Both the position numbers and the translations under genes were made by a program. Source: Mariniphaga sp041684965 (GTDB taxonomy: Bacteria > Bacteroidota > Bacteroidia > Bacteroidales > Prolixibacteraceae). Taken from it: a stretch of 64,000 nucleotides of DNA. Of the stretch, positions 25,468 to 34,444 are shown piece by piece. Below the pieces are notes generated by a model. It saw only the letters and a program-made list of their open reading frames with translations, was not told the origin of the DNA and made no database searches. The stretch spans positions 296,716 to 360,715 of the forward strand of contig JAWLGR010000003.1 of NCBI GenBank assembly GCA_041684965.1. The letters run 5' to 3'. Position 1 is the first letter of the stretch. Every line of letters starts with the position of its first letter.

Positions 25468-27117
25468 TTACCTCATCTCCTTATACGCATTAATCAGACC
25501 ATTGGTGGAGGCATCGTGCCTGGTGACCGGTTCATCGTCTTCCAGCTCCGGATGGATGGCATTGGCCAGCTGTTTGCCCAGCTCCACTCCCCACTGGTCA
25601 AAACTGTAAATGTTCCAGATTATGCCCTGTACAAAAATCTTGTGTTCGTACATTGCAATCAATGAACCCAAAACCCGTGGATTAAGCTTTTTCATTAAAA
25701 TCGAATTGGTGGGAATATTTCCTTTAAATACCTTAAACGGCAATAACGCGGCAACTTCTTCTTCACTCTTGCCAGCTTTCTTCAATTCATTCCTGACCTG
25801 CTCTTCTGTTTTTCCCACCATCATCGCTTCTGTCTGGGCAAAGAAGTTGGCCAGCAGCTTAGGATGATGATCACCCACTGCATTGTGACTTATAGCAGGA
25901 GCAATGAAATCGCACGGGATTAGCCTGGTGCCCTGGTGAATGAGCTGGTAAAAAGCATGTTGCCCGTTTGTTCCCGGTTCGCCCCAGATGATTGGACCTG
26001 TCTGGTAATTAACCGGAAAGCCGTTGCGACCAACATACTTCCCGTTGCTCTCCATGTTTCCCTGCTGAAAATAGGCTGAAAAACGATGCATGTATTGATC
26101 GTAAGGAAGAATGGCCTCGGTTTCAGCCCCATAGAAATTATTGTACCAGATTCCGATAAGCGCCAAAAGTACCGGAATATTTTTATCGAACTCCGTCTTG
26201 CTAAAGTGATTATCCATGGCGTGGGCACCTTCAAGGAGATCAACGAAATTTTCAAAACCAAGACCGCAGGCAATAGGTAATCCAATGGCCGACCACAGCG
26301 AGTAGCGACCCCCTACCCAATCCCAAAACCGGAACATATTCTTCGTGTCGATGCCAAATTTTGCCACTTCTTGTTCATTCGTTGAAACGGCCACGAAATG
26401 ATTTTTCACATACTGCTCATCCTGTGCATCCTCCAGAAACCAGGATCTTGCTGTGTTTGCATTTGTCATTGTTTCCTGCGTTGTGAAAGTTTTGGAGGCA
26501 ACAATAAACAATGTAGTTTCAGCATTCACCCGCTTCAGGGTTTCCGCCATATGGGTTCCATCGACATTTGATACGAAGTGAAGGTTTATGTGCTCTTTTT
26601 TATAAGGCTTCAAGGCTTCTGTTACCATTAATGGTCCCAGGTCAGAGCCACCAATTCCAATGTTTACAATATCGGTTATGCCCTTGCCTGTATAACCTTT
26701 CCATTCTCCTGAAATAATTTTTTCAGAAAATTCCTTCATCTGTTCGAGTACAGCATTTACCTCAGGCATCACATCTTCTTCGTCAACCAATATGGGTGTA
26801 TTGCTCCTGTTCCGCAGCGCAACGTGCAATACAGCCCGGTTTTCAGTAACATTAATTTTCTGCCCGGAAAACATACTACTAATAGCTTCCTTCAACCCAC
26901 ATTCGCTTGCCAGCTCAATTAAAAGATTTCGCAGGGTATCATCAATCCTGTTTTTTGAAAAATCAACCAAAATATCATCAAACTTCAGCGAATATTTTTG
27001 AAAGCGGTCTTTATCTTTTTCAAACAATTCTTTAATATGCTTATCTTTAAACTCAAGGTAATAAGCTTCAAGTTTTTTCCAGGCAACTGTTTCTGTCGGA
27101 TTTATTTTAGGTATCAT
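25468..27117 (-). CDS. pgi: Glucose-6-phosphate isomerase
   Basis: A 549-residue glycolytic enzyme interconverting glucose-6-phosphate and fructose-6-phosphate. Signatures include NIGIGGSDLGPLMVTEAL, VASKTFTTQETMTNA, the catalytic GGRYSLWSAIGLP, and GEPGTNGQHAFYQLIHQGT with the histidine in the active site. Length and order fit the E. coli-like long form. ATG at 27117 (MIPKINPTE) is chosen; a frame from 27156 adds 13 unrelated residues. It supplies the step after the hexokinase encoded upstream. Confidence 0.96.
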   Translation of the reverse strand: MIPKINPTETVAWKKLEAYYLEFKDKHIKELFEKDKDRFQKYSLKFDDILVDFSKNRIDDTLRNLLIELASECGLKEAISSMFSGQKINVTENRAVLHVALRNRSNTPILVDEEDVMPEVNAVLEQMKEFSEKIISGEWKGYTGKGITDIVNIGIGGSDLGPLMVTEALKPYKKEHINLHFVSNVDGTHMAETLKRVNAETTLFIVASKTFTTQETMTNANTARSWFLEDAQDEQYVKNHFVAVSTNEQEVAKFGIDTKNMFRFWDWVGGRYSLWSAIGLPIACGLGFENFVDLLEGAHAMDNHFSKTEFDKNIPVLLALIGIWYNNFYGAETEAILPYDQYMHRFSAYFQQGNMESNGKYVGRNGFPVNYQTGPIIWGEPGTNGQHAFYQLIHQGTRLIPCDFIAPAISHNAVGDHHPKLLANFFAQTEAMMVGKTEEQVRNELKKAGKSEEEVAALLPFKVFKGNIPTNSILMKKLNPRVLGSLIAMYEHKIFVQGIIWNIYSFDQWGVELGKQLANAIHPELEDDEPVTRHDASTNGLINAYKEMR

Positions 27118-27190
27118 AATCTTTTGTTTTTCTGCAAATAAATTACTTATGAACAAACAAATGCAATCTTAGTAAATATCTTATTATTTG

Positions 27191-27198
27191 CAAAGGTA
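27191..27198 (-). promoter_or_regulatory. Probable -7 box of pgi
   Basis: On the minus strand TACCTTTG matches TAnnTTTG fully, 73 bases before the pgi ATG. No clear -33 element was found at the usual distance. Confidence 0.45.
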
Positions 27199-27249
27199 TG
27201 ATTTTATGTAAAAGAGAAAAAAACCAGGGATGTGGATTTTCACCTTCGC

Positions 27250-28254
27250 TCAGGCTTCCTGCCTTTTATAATATTCCACTTTCCCGGCCAATGCAAAATC
27301 CTTCACCTTCATAACCAATTCCATCCGCTGTGCTTCCGAAAATTTGGCAAATGAGCGGGCAAGAGTAATTTTTTCTCGCAGGTAAGTAGCATTTTCATTG
27401 CCCGAAATCAGCACCGAAACCGGTAGTGACCATACAAAATACATGGCCTCTTTTATTGAAAGATAATTCGGAATTACAGGATTATCGCTAGTCCAGTCAG
27501 CCTCTTTCTTGCTGGCAAAAAAACGGCCGTCAGCCAATGATTTCATTGCCATAATACCAATATTACGTTGCAGAGCTTTGGGTAGTACATTTTCAATAAA
27601 ACTAAAATGCGATGGGTCCAACACATTCACCGGCATTTGCACGCCATCAAAAATTTCACTTTCAGAAGTTCGCTCAATCATATGGGCAAGTGCAAACGGA
27701 TTCTGATGGCCGGTGAAACCTATGTATTTTATTTTTCCCTGGTCCTTTGCCTTCACGAGCACATCGAGCACCCCATTCTCAATCCGGTCATCCACATCAT
27801 TAGGTGTGCGAAGTGAATGCACCTGAAACAAATCAATCTGATCAACCTTCATCCTGCGCAACGAGCCTTCCAGATGCTCCCGGACAGTTTTGGGATCCCG
27901 CCCCGTACTTTTAGTCATCAGGAAAATAAGATCGCGGTATCGGGGAGTCAGATACTTGCCGTACCGCTCCTCGCTCACACCTTTTGAATAGCTTTCAGCT
28001 GTATCAAAAAAACGTACACCCCCTTCCAGTGACGCTTCAATTACTTCCCGGGCATCACGTTCTGTTGTCCATCCTACATGGTAACCTCCGGTCCCGAGCA
28101 TGGTTACATATTCACCTGTCCGTCCAAATTTTCGTTTTGGGAGTACCTCACCCAACCTGTCAGAATCCTGGCTTTTTGCATAGGAAACACCAGCTGCCGA
28201 TAATCCGGCTGTTAAACCTGCAAGCGATTTTAAAAAAGTCCTTCTGTTGGTCAT
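27250..28254 (-). CDS. Tat-exported aldo/keto reductase
   Basis: A 334-residue protein. The N-terminus has a twin-arginine signal (NRRTFLKSLAGLTAGLSAAG), suggesting folded export across the inner membrane. The AKR barrel follows: RKFGRTGEYVTMLGTGGYH, FFDTAESYSKGVSEERYGKYL with the catalytic Asp and Tyr, a STGRDPKTVREHLEGSLRRM region with the Lys, and IDLFQVHSL with the His. Exported AKRs of this type are common in Bacteroidota; the substrate is unknown. It is transcribed alone. Confidence 0.88.
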   Translation of the reverse strand: MTNRRTFLKSLAGLTAGLSAAGVSYAKSQDSDRLGEVLPKRKFGRTGEYVTMLGTGGYHVGWTTERDAREVIEASLEGGVRFFDTAESYSKGVSEERYGKYLTPRYRDLIFLMTKSTGRDPKTVREHLEGSLRRMKVDQIDLFQVHSLRTPNDVDDRIENGVLDVLVKAKDQGKIKYIGFTGHQNPFALAHMIERTSESEIFDGVQMPVNVLDPSHFSFIENVLPKALQRNIGIMAMKSLADGRFFASKKEADWTSDNPVIPNYLSIKEAMYFVWSLPVSVLISGNENATYLREKITLARSFAKFSEAQRMELVMKVKDFALAGKVEYYKRQEA

Positions 28255-29108
28255 TGTTATAAAGATTAAATGATTTTATTATAATACCATTTTTAGCCAA
28301 AATTGTTTAAAAATTACTGAAAATGAAACAGGTAATAGCCTGGAATGAAGAAGATGCAGTGGGTTGTAGAATTGAGGTCCATTCCTTATACTTTTCCTGA
28401 ACACCAGAGAAATGAACATGGAATGCCAGACAGTAGCATCTCCATATCAAATTCGCTTTAAATTCGCTACAAACTCGCGATTTTACGAATTTGTACCGAA
28501 TTTAATCCGAATTTAATCCGAATTTAATCTGAATATGTTCCGAAGATACTGGAGCCCATACAGAACTTTTGTTGGAATAGGACGTCTGAGAGGAAACCAT
28601 AGCACATCAAGGTCAAAAACAGAACCGGTAAATCTTAAAATACCCCTTCATTATCTGTCCGTGGGAACCGCAGGAGCTGATTGATTTAAAATTTTTGAGA
28701 CCTTTGGGTGATTTTCCCCATCTTCCAATCAATGAAAGCTATCTTTAATAGGGAAAACTAAGATAAGTTCGATTTTTTTTTAATAATTTAGAAACCAATA
28801 ATGTAATTAGAATCCGGAATTGGGGAGATCACAACTATAAAATTACAATAATGACGAACAACAACAGCTGTCAGTATTTTTTGAAAAGCAAACCTATTCC
28901 CTCCATGAATGTCAACAGGTTCAGGATGCTGATTATAGCAAAAACTTCGATAGAATTAAATTTCTATGAATAAATTATATTTAGAAACGAGTAACATTAT
29001 GATTTTAATGGAAGTTCCGTCGAAATGAGCTTTTGAATTCTATCAGTTACCGTTAAAACAATAGATCGAATGAAATAAATACCGTTAAAAATTAATATTT
29101 ATTATAAG
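28255..29108. other. 854-base intergenic region with an 11-bp repeat palindrome
   Basis: This divergent gap lies between the aldo/keto reductase and the serine hydrolase. The repeat at 28449-28541 is listed separately. A 41-codon frame from 28851 and other short frames lack support. I see no full promoter for the hydrolase. Confidence 0.55.
28449..28541. repeat. 11-bp repeat array arranged as an imperfect palindrome, copy 1
   Basis: The left arm holds three 11-bp units: AAATTCGCTTT, AAATTCGCTAC, AAACTCGCGAT (28449-28481). The right arm holds five head-to-tail 11-bp units in the opposite sense: GAATTTGTACC, GAATTTAATCC twice, GAATTTAATCT, GAATATGTTCC (28487-28541). The arms pair imperfectly, for example AAATTCGCTACAAACTCG against CGAATTTGTACCGAATTT. 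A related array lies at 59658-59755. Confidence 0.85.
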
Positions 29109-30404
29109 ATGAAAAAATTAATCAATCTTGTTTTTGTTCTGTCAATAATAGCATTGATAGCAGGCGGACAGACAATAGCGCTGAACAGTACCCCCGAATT
29201 GTTTGAATCTCTGCCTGAAAAGGCAGGTATTTCACCGGAACGGCTGGCACGCATCGACCAGATGTGTGAAGATGCTGTTGCATCAGGAGACCTGCCGGGG
29301 GTGGTAGTCCTTGTTGCCCGTGATGGAATGATTGTGCATTGGAAGGCACATGGTATGGCCAGTAATCAGGAAGGCAGGAAGCTAAAGCGCGATGATATTT
29401 TCAGGATTGCTTCTCAGACAAAAGCTGTTACTGCCACTGCTGTAATGATGCTCTGGGAAGAGAGTAAATTCCGCCTTGATGATCCCATCTCAAGGTACAT
29501 CCCTGAATTTAAGAACCCACAGGTTTTAAAAACTTTTAATCCGGCTGATTCTTCATGGACAGGAGAGCCGGCCAATTCAGAAATTACAATCAGGCAACTT
29601 CTGACTCATACCTCTGGTCTGGGATACGGGATAATTGACAGCGACGAACGGATGACAAAGATTTATCAGAAAGCAGGGGTTACCGATCTTTTTACCACTG
29701 AGGATATATCAATTCAAGAAAGTGTCAAAAAGCTTGCAGGTCTGCCCTTGCATTTTCATCCCGGTACTGCCTATCAGTACAGTGAAGGACTGGATGTTCT
29801 GGGATATTTAATTGAAGTTGTTTCAGGCGTACCCTTTGATGAATTTTTAAGAACCCGTATTTTTGACCCGTTGGGCATGAAAGATACAGATTTTTACCTG
29901 CCCGGAAGTAAAGCCTCCAGACTGGTGGCTGTTCAGCAAAAAAATAACGGAAGATGGGAAAAATACCCGGTAACCTTTTACGACCCCGATTATCCGGTAA
30001 AAGGAGCAAAACGTTTCTTCTCGGGAGGAGCCGGCCTATCCAGCACTGCAAAAGACTATGCCATTTTCCTGCAGATGTACCTTAATGGAGGGGAATACAA
30101 TGGTGTCCGGATACTCAGCCGTACCACAATCAGAAGTATTATGGGAAACCATACAGATGATTTATGGGGTGGTGAGGATAGATTTCACGGACTGGCATTT
30201 GGTGTGATCACCTCAAAAGGACAGGATAAAGGTGGTTTGGGAAGTGCTGGCACATTTGACTGGGGAGGATATTTCAATACCCAGTATTTTGCCGATCCGC
30301 AGGAAGGAATGATAGGCATTATTATGAAACAAACCCGCGGAGATTTAAATGACCAAACAGGATGGAAATTCAGACAACTGGTATTCCAAACAATTGATGA
30401 TTAA
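29109..30404 (+). CDS. Exported serine hydrolase, beta-lactamase/esterase family
   Basis: A 431-residue protein with a signal peptide (about residues 1-24) and a class C beta-lactamase-like (family VIII esterase/PBP) fold. The nucleophile motif SxxK is SQTK in RIASQTKAVTA. The second motif is YSEG in YQYSEGLDVLG, so the tyrosine is kept but the lactamase Asn is replaced. TIRQLLTHTSGLGYG is the family hallmark. The third box is represented by GSAGTFDWGG rather than KTG. This pattern favours an esterase or peptidase over an antibiotic-resistance enzyme. It lies 12 bases upstream of deoC, so the two are probably co-transcribed. Confidence 0.85.
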   Translation: MKKLINLVFVLSIIALIAGGQTIALNSTPELFESLPEKAGISPERLARIDQMCEDAVASGDLPGVVVLVARDGMIVHWKAHGMASNQEGRKLKRDDIFRIASQTKAVTATAVMMLWEESKFRLDDPISRYIPEFKNPQVLKTFNPADSSWTGEPANSEITIRQLLTHTSGLGYGIIDSDERMTKIYQKAGVTDLFTTEDISIQESVKKLAGLPLHFHPGTAYQYSEGLDVLGYLIEVVSGVPFDEFLRTRIFDPLGMKDTDFYLPGSKASRLVAVQQKNNGRWEKYPVTFYDPDYPVKGAKRFFSGGAGLSSTAKDYAIFLQMYLNGGEYNGVRILSRTTIRSIMGNHTDDLWGGEDRFHGLAFGVITSKGQDKGGLGSAGTFDWGGYFNTQYFADPQEGMIGIIMKQTRGDLNDQTGWKFRQLVFQTIDD

Positions 30405-30416
30405 AAAACCAGGACT

Positions 30417-31130
30417 ATGAATAAAGTTAAAGAACTAGCCAGGATGATTGATCACTCCATTCTTCATCCTACACTTACTGATGAAGATATAAAAAAGGAA
30501 TGTGAAGTGGCTAAGAAATATGATGTTGCATCGGTTTGCGTTAAACCGTATGCCGTAAAACAGGCAGTTGAACTTCTCAAAGGTTCCGATGTACATGTTG
30601 GTTGTGTAGTTGGTTTTCCTGCCGGCAACCAGACCATCGGGGTAAAGGTATTTGAAGCTGAAACAGCCTGCAACGACGGAGCGGTGGAAATTGATATGGT
30701 TATTAACATTGGCAAGGCACTTCAGGGTGATTGGGCGTATATCGAAAAGGAAATCGGGGCGCTAACCCAAATCTGCCATGAAAACCTGGCTGTTTTAAAA
30801 GTAATTTTTGAAACAGATTATATAACCAGGAAAGAAGACATCGTCAAACTTTGTGAAATTTGTACCCGTGTGGGTGCTGATTATGTGAAAACGTCAACCG
30901 GTTTTGGTTTTGTAAAAGGCGATGACGGAAAATATTCATATACAGGTGCAACCATACCTATACTTAAATTAATGAGAGAAAGTTCTGGCCCAAACGTAAA
31001 GGTAAAAGCAGCAGGTGGTATCCGTTCTCTTGATAGTTTGCTGGAGGTGCAAAAAGCAGGATGCAGCAGGTGCGGGGCAACGGCCACTATAAAGATTATG
31101 GAAGAAGCAAAAGAAAGGTTTGGGAACTGA
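30417..31130 (+). CDS. deoC: Deoxyribose-phosphate aldolase
   Basis: A 237-residue class I aldolase that cleaves 2-deoxyribose-5-phosphate to glyceraldehyde-3-phosphate and acetaldehyde. Key blocks are MIDHSILHPTLTDEDI, VGFPAGNQTIGVKVFE, DMVINIGKAL, the Schiff-base lysine in ADYVKTSTGFG, and VKVKAAGGIRSL. It is in a probable operon behind the serine hydrolase; no other deo gene is adjacent. Confidence 0.95.
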   Translation: MNKVKELARMIDHSILHPTLTDEDIKKECEVAKKYDVASVCVKPYAVKQAVELLKGSDVHVGCVVGFPAGNQTIGVKVFEAETACNDGAVEIDMVINIGKALQGDWAYIEKEIGALTQICHENLAVLKVIFETDYITRKEDIVKLCEICTRVGADYVKTSTGFGFVKGDDGKYSYTGATIPILKLMRESSGPNVKVKAAGGIRSLDSLLEVQKAGCSRCGATATIKIMEEAKERFGN

Positions 31131-31287
31131 TTTCTACAATCTGGATTTAATTGTTGCTTCCGAATGGTCTGGTTTTTAAAATTATTACAGAAAGTGAATT
31201 CTGCGTCAAGAACTATGGAACCAACTATAAATATATCAACAAATGAATAAATGGAAGGGGAAAAAAATTTTCAAAGCTGCAATTTAT

Positions 31288-31653
31288 CTAACGGGAGGCA
31301 ACAACCAGCTTCTTAACAACTGTTTTATTTTCTGTAGATTGAACCCTTATAAAATAAATACCATTGGGTAAGTTATCAAGGGGCAGCACATATTTTTGAG
31401 CGCCAAATTCTATTTTACGGACTACAACTTCCTTCCCGGCAATATTAATCAGACGAACTTCTGCAATCTCTCCCGTGTTCATTTCCAGGGTTACCTGCCC
31501 TGTTTCAGTAGGATTAGGATAAATCCTAAGTTCATTCTGACCGGGTTCAACGGAAGAAATTTTTTCCTGCAATCCAGCGAAACTTCCGGGAACACTGGCA
31601 AATGCAGTAAAAACAAACAGTGATAATATCGATAAAAGTAAAACTTTTTTCAT
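31288..31653 (-). CDS. Orphan T9SS type A sorting domain miniprotein
   Basis: A 121-residue protein made of a signal peptide (residues 1-19) and almost nothing but a Por secretion C-terminal sorting domain. That domain has RIYPNPTETGQVTLEM, VRLINIAGKEVV, LPLDNLPNGIYFIRVQ and KTVVKKLVV. The sorting domain normally directs a large cargo through the type IX system to the cell surface, but here no cargo domain exists. It might be a decoy, a small surface peptide or a remnant of a lost exoprotein. ATG at 31653 gives the clean signal peptide; the frame from 31689 adds 12 residues. It converges with deoC. Confidence 0.8.
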   Translation of the reverse strand: MKKVLLLSILSLFVFTAFASVPGSFAGLQEKISSVEPGQNELRIYPNPTETGQVTLEMNTGEIAEVRLINIAGKEVVVRKIEFGAQKYVLPLDNLPNGIYFIRVQSTENKTVVKKLVVASR

Positions 31654-31701
31654 AGTGTATAATATACAATTTTTTTTAAACACATGCAAATAATGTGCCT
31701 G

Positions 31702-32439
31702 TTATTTTAGCAGCAATTCAGCTGCCTTTAAATCAGCAGGAGTATCAATTCCAATACTTTGAAACCGGGTTACTGCAGTTTTAATCTGATAGCCGTTTTC
31801 AAGCCACCGGAGTTGCTCAAGGGTCTCTGCCTTTTCAAGTTTCCCCGGTGCAAGCAATGTAATCTCCTGCAAAACATTCTTTTTATAAGCGTAAATTCCC
31901 ACATGAGACCAGAACTTATGATACAAAGACCACTGACCTTTCTGTATATCCCTGATGTAAGGCACAGGTGATCTGCTAAAGTACAACGCATTACCATTTT
32001 TTCCCACCACTACTTTGGGCCGATTGGGATTAAAAACTTCATCTTCATCCTCAATTTCTCTGACCAGGGTAGCTATTTCAGTTTGATCATCAAAACAGGA
32101 CATAAGATGTTCCAGTTGTTCAGATTGTATAAATGGTTCATCACCCTGAACATTGATTACTGCATCAAATATAATTTTCTGTTCCAGAAATCTGGCAGCT
32201 TCGGCACATCGATCGGTTCCGCTTTTATGATCCGGATGAGTGTAGATTACCTTTCCGCCAAATGATTCTACCAATTCATAAATCCGTTCATCGTCGGTTG
32301 CCACCCATACCTCATCCAGAACAATGGAAGTATTTTCATAAACCCACTGTATAACAGGCTTCCCACCTAAAAGTGCGAGTGGTTTTCCGGGAAACCGGCT
32401 CGATTGAAAACGTGCTGGAATAATGGCAATAAACCTCAT
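31702..32439 (-). CDS. kdsB: 3-deoxy-manno-octulosonate cytidylyltransferase
   Basis: A 245-residue enzyme activating Kdo to CMP-Kdo for lipid A/LPS core synthesis. Motifs are IIPARFQSSRFPGKPLALLG at the nucleotide site, ATDDERIYE, GTDRCAEAA, NVQGDEPFI and HVGIYAYKK. Full length. Its presence agrees with a Gram-negative envelope, as do lptE and uppP elsewhere in the window. Confidence 0.96.
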   Translation of the reverse strand: MRFIAIIPARFQSSRFPGKPLALLGGKPVIQWVYENTSIVLDEVWVATDDERIYELVESFGGKVIYTHPDHKSGTDRCAEAARFLEQKIIFDAVINVQGDEPFIQSEQLEHLMSCFDDQTEIATLVREIEDEDEVFNPNRPKVVVGKNGNALYFSRSPVPYIRDIQKGQWSLYHKFWSHVGIYAYKKNVLQEITLLAPGKLEKAETLEQLRWLENGYQIKTAVTRFQSIGIDTPADLKAAELLLK

Positions 32440-32465
32440 TAAATTTTAACTTTGACTAAGTCCGG

Positions 32466-32473
32466 CAAAGGTA
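32466..32473 (-). promoter_or_regulatory. Probable -7 box of kdsB
   Basis: On the minus strand TACCTTTG matches TAnnTTTG and lies 26 bases before the kdsB ATG. No well-spaced -33 was seen. Confidence 0.5.
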
Positions 32474-32551
32474 ATGATTCAAAAAATCAAATAACTATCA
32501 ATTAAGAAATTTAAGCCGAAAAAAAATAAAAAAGGTTAAACAAAAAATCTA

Positions 32552-32584
32552 TTGAAACATTGCCGGTGAAAAATTGTAAATTTG
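32552..32584 (+). promoter_or_regulatory. Promoter of the sigma-54 activator/lptE/secG operon
   Basis: TTG (32552-32554), a 22-base spacer and a full TAAATTTG box (32577-32584). The expected transcript starts near 32590, about 100 bases before the ATG. Confidence 0.6.
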
Positions 32585-32617
32585 GGGCTTGAAATAAGCC
32601 CTGTAAATTTTTTTTGC
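32585..32617 (+). promoter_or_regulatory. Leader hairpin followed by a T-run
   Basis: GGGCTT (32585-32590) and AAGCCC (32596-32601) form a hairpin just at the predicted start of transcription. TGTAAATTTTTTTTG follows. It resembles a weak terminator in the leader, or a terminator for transcription entering from upstream. Confidence 0.4.
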
Positions 32618-32692
32618 TCAAAGAATGCGTCATGTTGCATCATTTATGACTGCTGTTTGCGTTAATGGTTATCAGGTTATAGGTTTATAGAT

Positions 32693-33922
32693 ATGGATAT
32701 TCAGGATTTAAAACAACGATTTGAGATTATTGGAAATTCCCCGGTACTGAACAGAGCCATTGAAGTTGCTGTACAGGTTGCCCCCACTGATCTTTCGGTA
32801 TTGATTACCGGCGAGAGCGGGACAGGAAAAGAAGTGTTCCCTCAAATCATCCATCACTTTTCGAGCCGCAAACATGGGAAATATATTGCTGTTAATTGTG
32901 GTGCCATACCTGAGGGGACCATCGATTCCGAGCTTTTCGGACATGAAAAAGGTTCATTTACCGGTGCACTTTCAGACCGGAAGGGTTATTTTCAGGAGGC
33001 AGACGAAGGGACAATTTTTCTTGATGAAATTGGCGAATTACCGCTTGCAACGCAGGTACGCCTGCTCCGTATACTGGAAACAGGGGAATTCATGCGGGTA
33101 GGTTCATCAAATGTGATTAAAACAAACGTCAGAGTAATTGCTGCTACCAATATTGATATACCCAGGGCAATAGAAGATGGAAAATTCAGAGAAGATTTAT
33201 ACTACAGGTTAAATACCGTGCCCATTTATGTATTACCACTGCGCCAGCGGCCGGAAGATATCCACCTGCTTTTCCGGAAATTTGCACGTGATTTTGCTGA
33301 AAAATACAGAATGCCACCGTTAAGGCTCGATGATGAAGCCCGCATTTTACTTGAAAACTACAGGTGGCCCGGGAATGTAAGGCAATTGAAAAATATTACG
33401 GAACAAATATCCATTATTGAACAAAACAGGGACATCTCTGCTGAAATTCTTAAGCAATACCTGCCAGCTATTTCATCAAAAAATCTTCCGGCATTGTTTA
33501 ACCAGCCGGATGATAAAAATTTCACCAATGAACGGGAAATTCTCTATAAAATCCTGTTTGATATGAAGCGGGATATGAATGATCTAAAGAAACTAGTACT
33601 TGACATATTGGAAAACCGTGACTTCCAGATTTCAGGCGACCAGGCCCAGGTTATCCAGAACCTGTATGATGGAAAAGAAATAAATTTATCAACGAACGAA
33701 AAGTTGCCAAGACCGGTACATTTTAAAGATTTCGACAAGAAAAATATCCAGGATACAGAAGAAGTAGTGGAAGAATCCCTGTCATTGGAAGACAAGGAAA
33801 TTGAACTTATAACCAAGGCACTTGAAAAACACAATGGTAAGAGAAAATATGCTGCAAATGAATTAGGGATATCAGAAAGAACCTTGTACCGTAAAATAAA
33901 AGAACACAATATCAAAGGTTGA
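32693..33922 (+). CDS. Sigma-54-dependent transcriptional activator without receiver domain
   Basis: A 409-residue enhancer-binding protein. The AAA+ domain fills residues 8-240: Walker A GESGTGKE (40-47), the sigma-54 contact loop GSFTGA (87-92; the usual form is GAFTGA), Walker B FLDEIGE (109-115), and RWPGNVRQLKN. A linker of about 120 residues leads to a Fis-type helix-turn-helix at about 384-408 (YAANELGISERTLYRKIKEH). There is no N-terminal response-regulator or GAF domain, so control must come from expression level or partner binding. lptE starts three bases after its stop. Confidence 0.92.
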   Translation: MDIQDLKQRFEIIGNSPVLNRAIEVAVQVAPTDLSVLITGESGTGKEVFPQIIHHFSSRKHGKYIAVNCGAIPEGTIDSELFGHEKGSFTGALSDRKGYFQEADEGTIFLDEIGELPLATQVRLLRILETGEFMRVGSSNVIKTNVRVIAATNIDIPRAIEDGKFREDLYYRLNTVPIYVLPLRQRPEDIHLLFRKFARDFAEKYRMPPLRLDDEARILLENYRWPGNVRQLKNITEQISIIEQNRDISAEILKQYLPAISSKNLPALFNQPDDKNFTNEREILYKILFDMKRDMNDLKKLVLDILENRDFQISGDQAQVIQNLYDGKEINLSTNEKLPRPVHFKDFDKKNIQDTEEVVEESLSLEDKEIELITKALEKHNGKRKYAANELGISERTLYRKIKEHNIKG

Positions 33923-33925
33923 CAA

Positions 33926-34441
33926 ATGCTAAAGAAAACGCTTTTTCTGCTCTTTTTACTGCTCTTGGTTACGGGAGTTTTTCATTCCTGTAAAGTAGGC
34001 TATTCATTTACCGGTGCAAATATATCACCGGCGGTGAAAACCTTCTCTGTTTATTATTTCCCAAATCGTGCCCAGCTTGTAAACCCAACCCTGAGCCAGT
34101 CATTTACAGAAGCCCTTAGGTTAAAGCTTCAACGTCAGACTTCGCTTAACGAGCTTGCTGAAGATGGTGATTTGATTTTTGAAGGTCAGATTACCGGCTA
34201 TGATGTACGGCCTGTAGCCATTCAAAAAGAAGACATGTCAGCCCTCAACCGGCTGAGCATTACCATAAGGGTTAAATATACCAACACCATTGATCCGGAC
34301 CAAAGCATTGACAGGTCGTTCTCGGCATTCGAAGATTTCGACAGTTCCAGCACATTGACCGATGTGGAAGATGGACTGGTGCCCGAAATAATTTCCAAAA
34401 TTACAGAGGATATTTTTAATGCAACTCTTGCCAACTGGTAG
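33926..34441 (+). CDS. lptE: LPS assembly lipoprotein LptE-like
   Basis: A 171-residue lipoprotein with a hydrophobic signal and a lipobox cysteine in VFHSCKVGYSFTG. The body has the Bacteroidota LptE pattern: ISPAVKTFSVYYFPNRA, a central FEGQITGYDVRPVA, and ITIRVKYTN. It should plug the LptD barrel and help insert LPS in the outer membrane. It sits between the sigma-54 activator and a TPR-like gene, with spacing of 3 bases on each side. Confidence 0.85.
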   Translation: MLKKTLFLLFLLLLVTGVFHSCKVGYSFTGANISPAVKTFSVYYFPNRAQLVNPTLSQSFTEALRLKLQRQTSLNELAEDGDLIFEGQITGYDVRPVAIQKEDMSALNRLSITIRVKYTNTIDPDQSIDRSFSAFEDFDSSSTLTDVEDGLVPEIISKITEDIFNATLANW

Positions 34442-34444
34442 ATA

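Noticed and set aside
28449..28541. The 11-bp array as a CRISPR
   Set aside because: Units are contiguous with no spacers, only 11 bp long, and inverted about a centre; no cas genes are near.
28851..28976. 41-codon frame in the gap before the serine hydrolase
   Set aside because: No promoter or recognisable features; too short to distinguish from chance.
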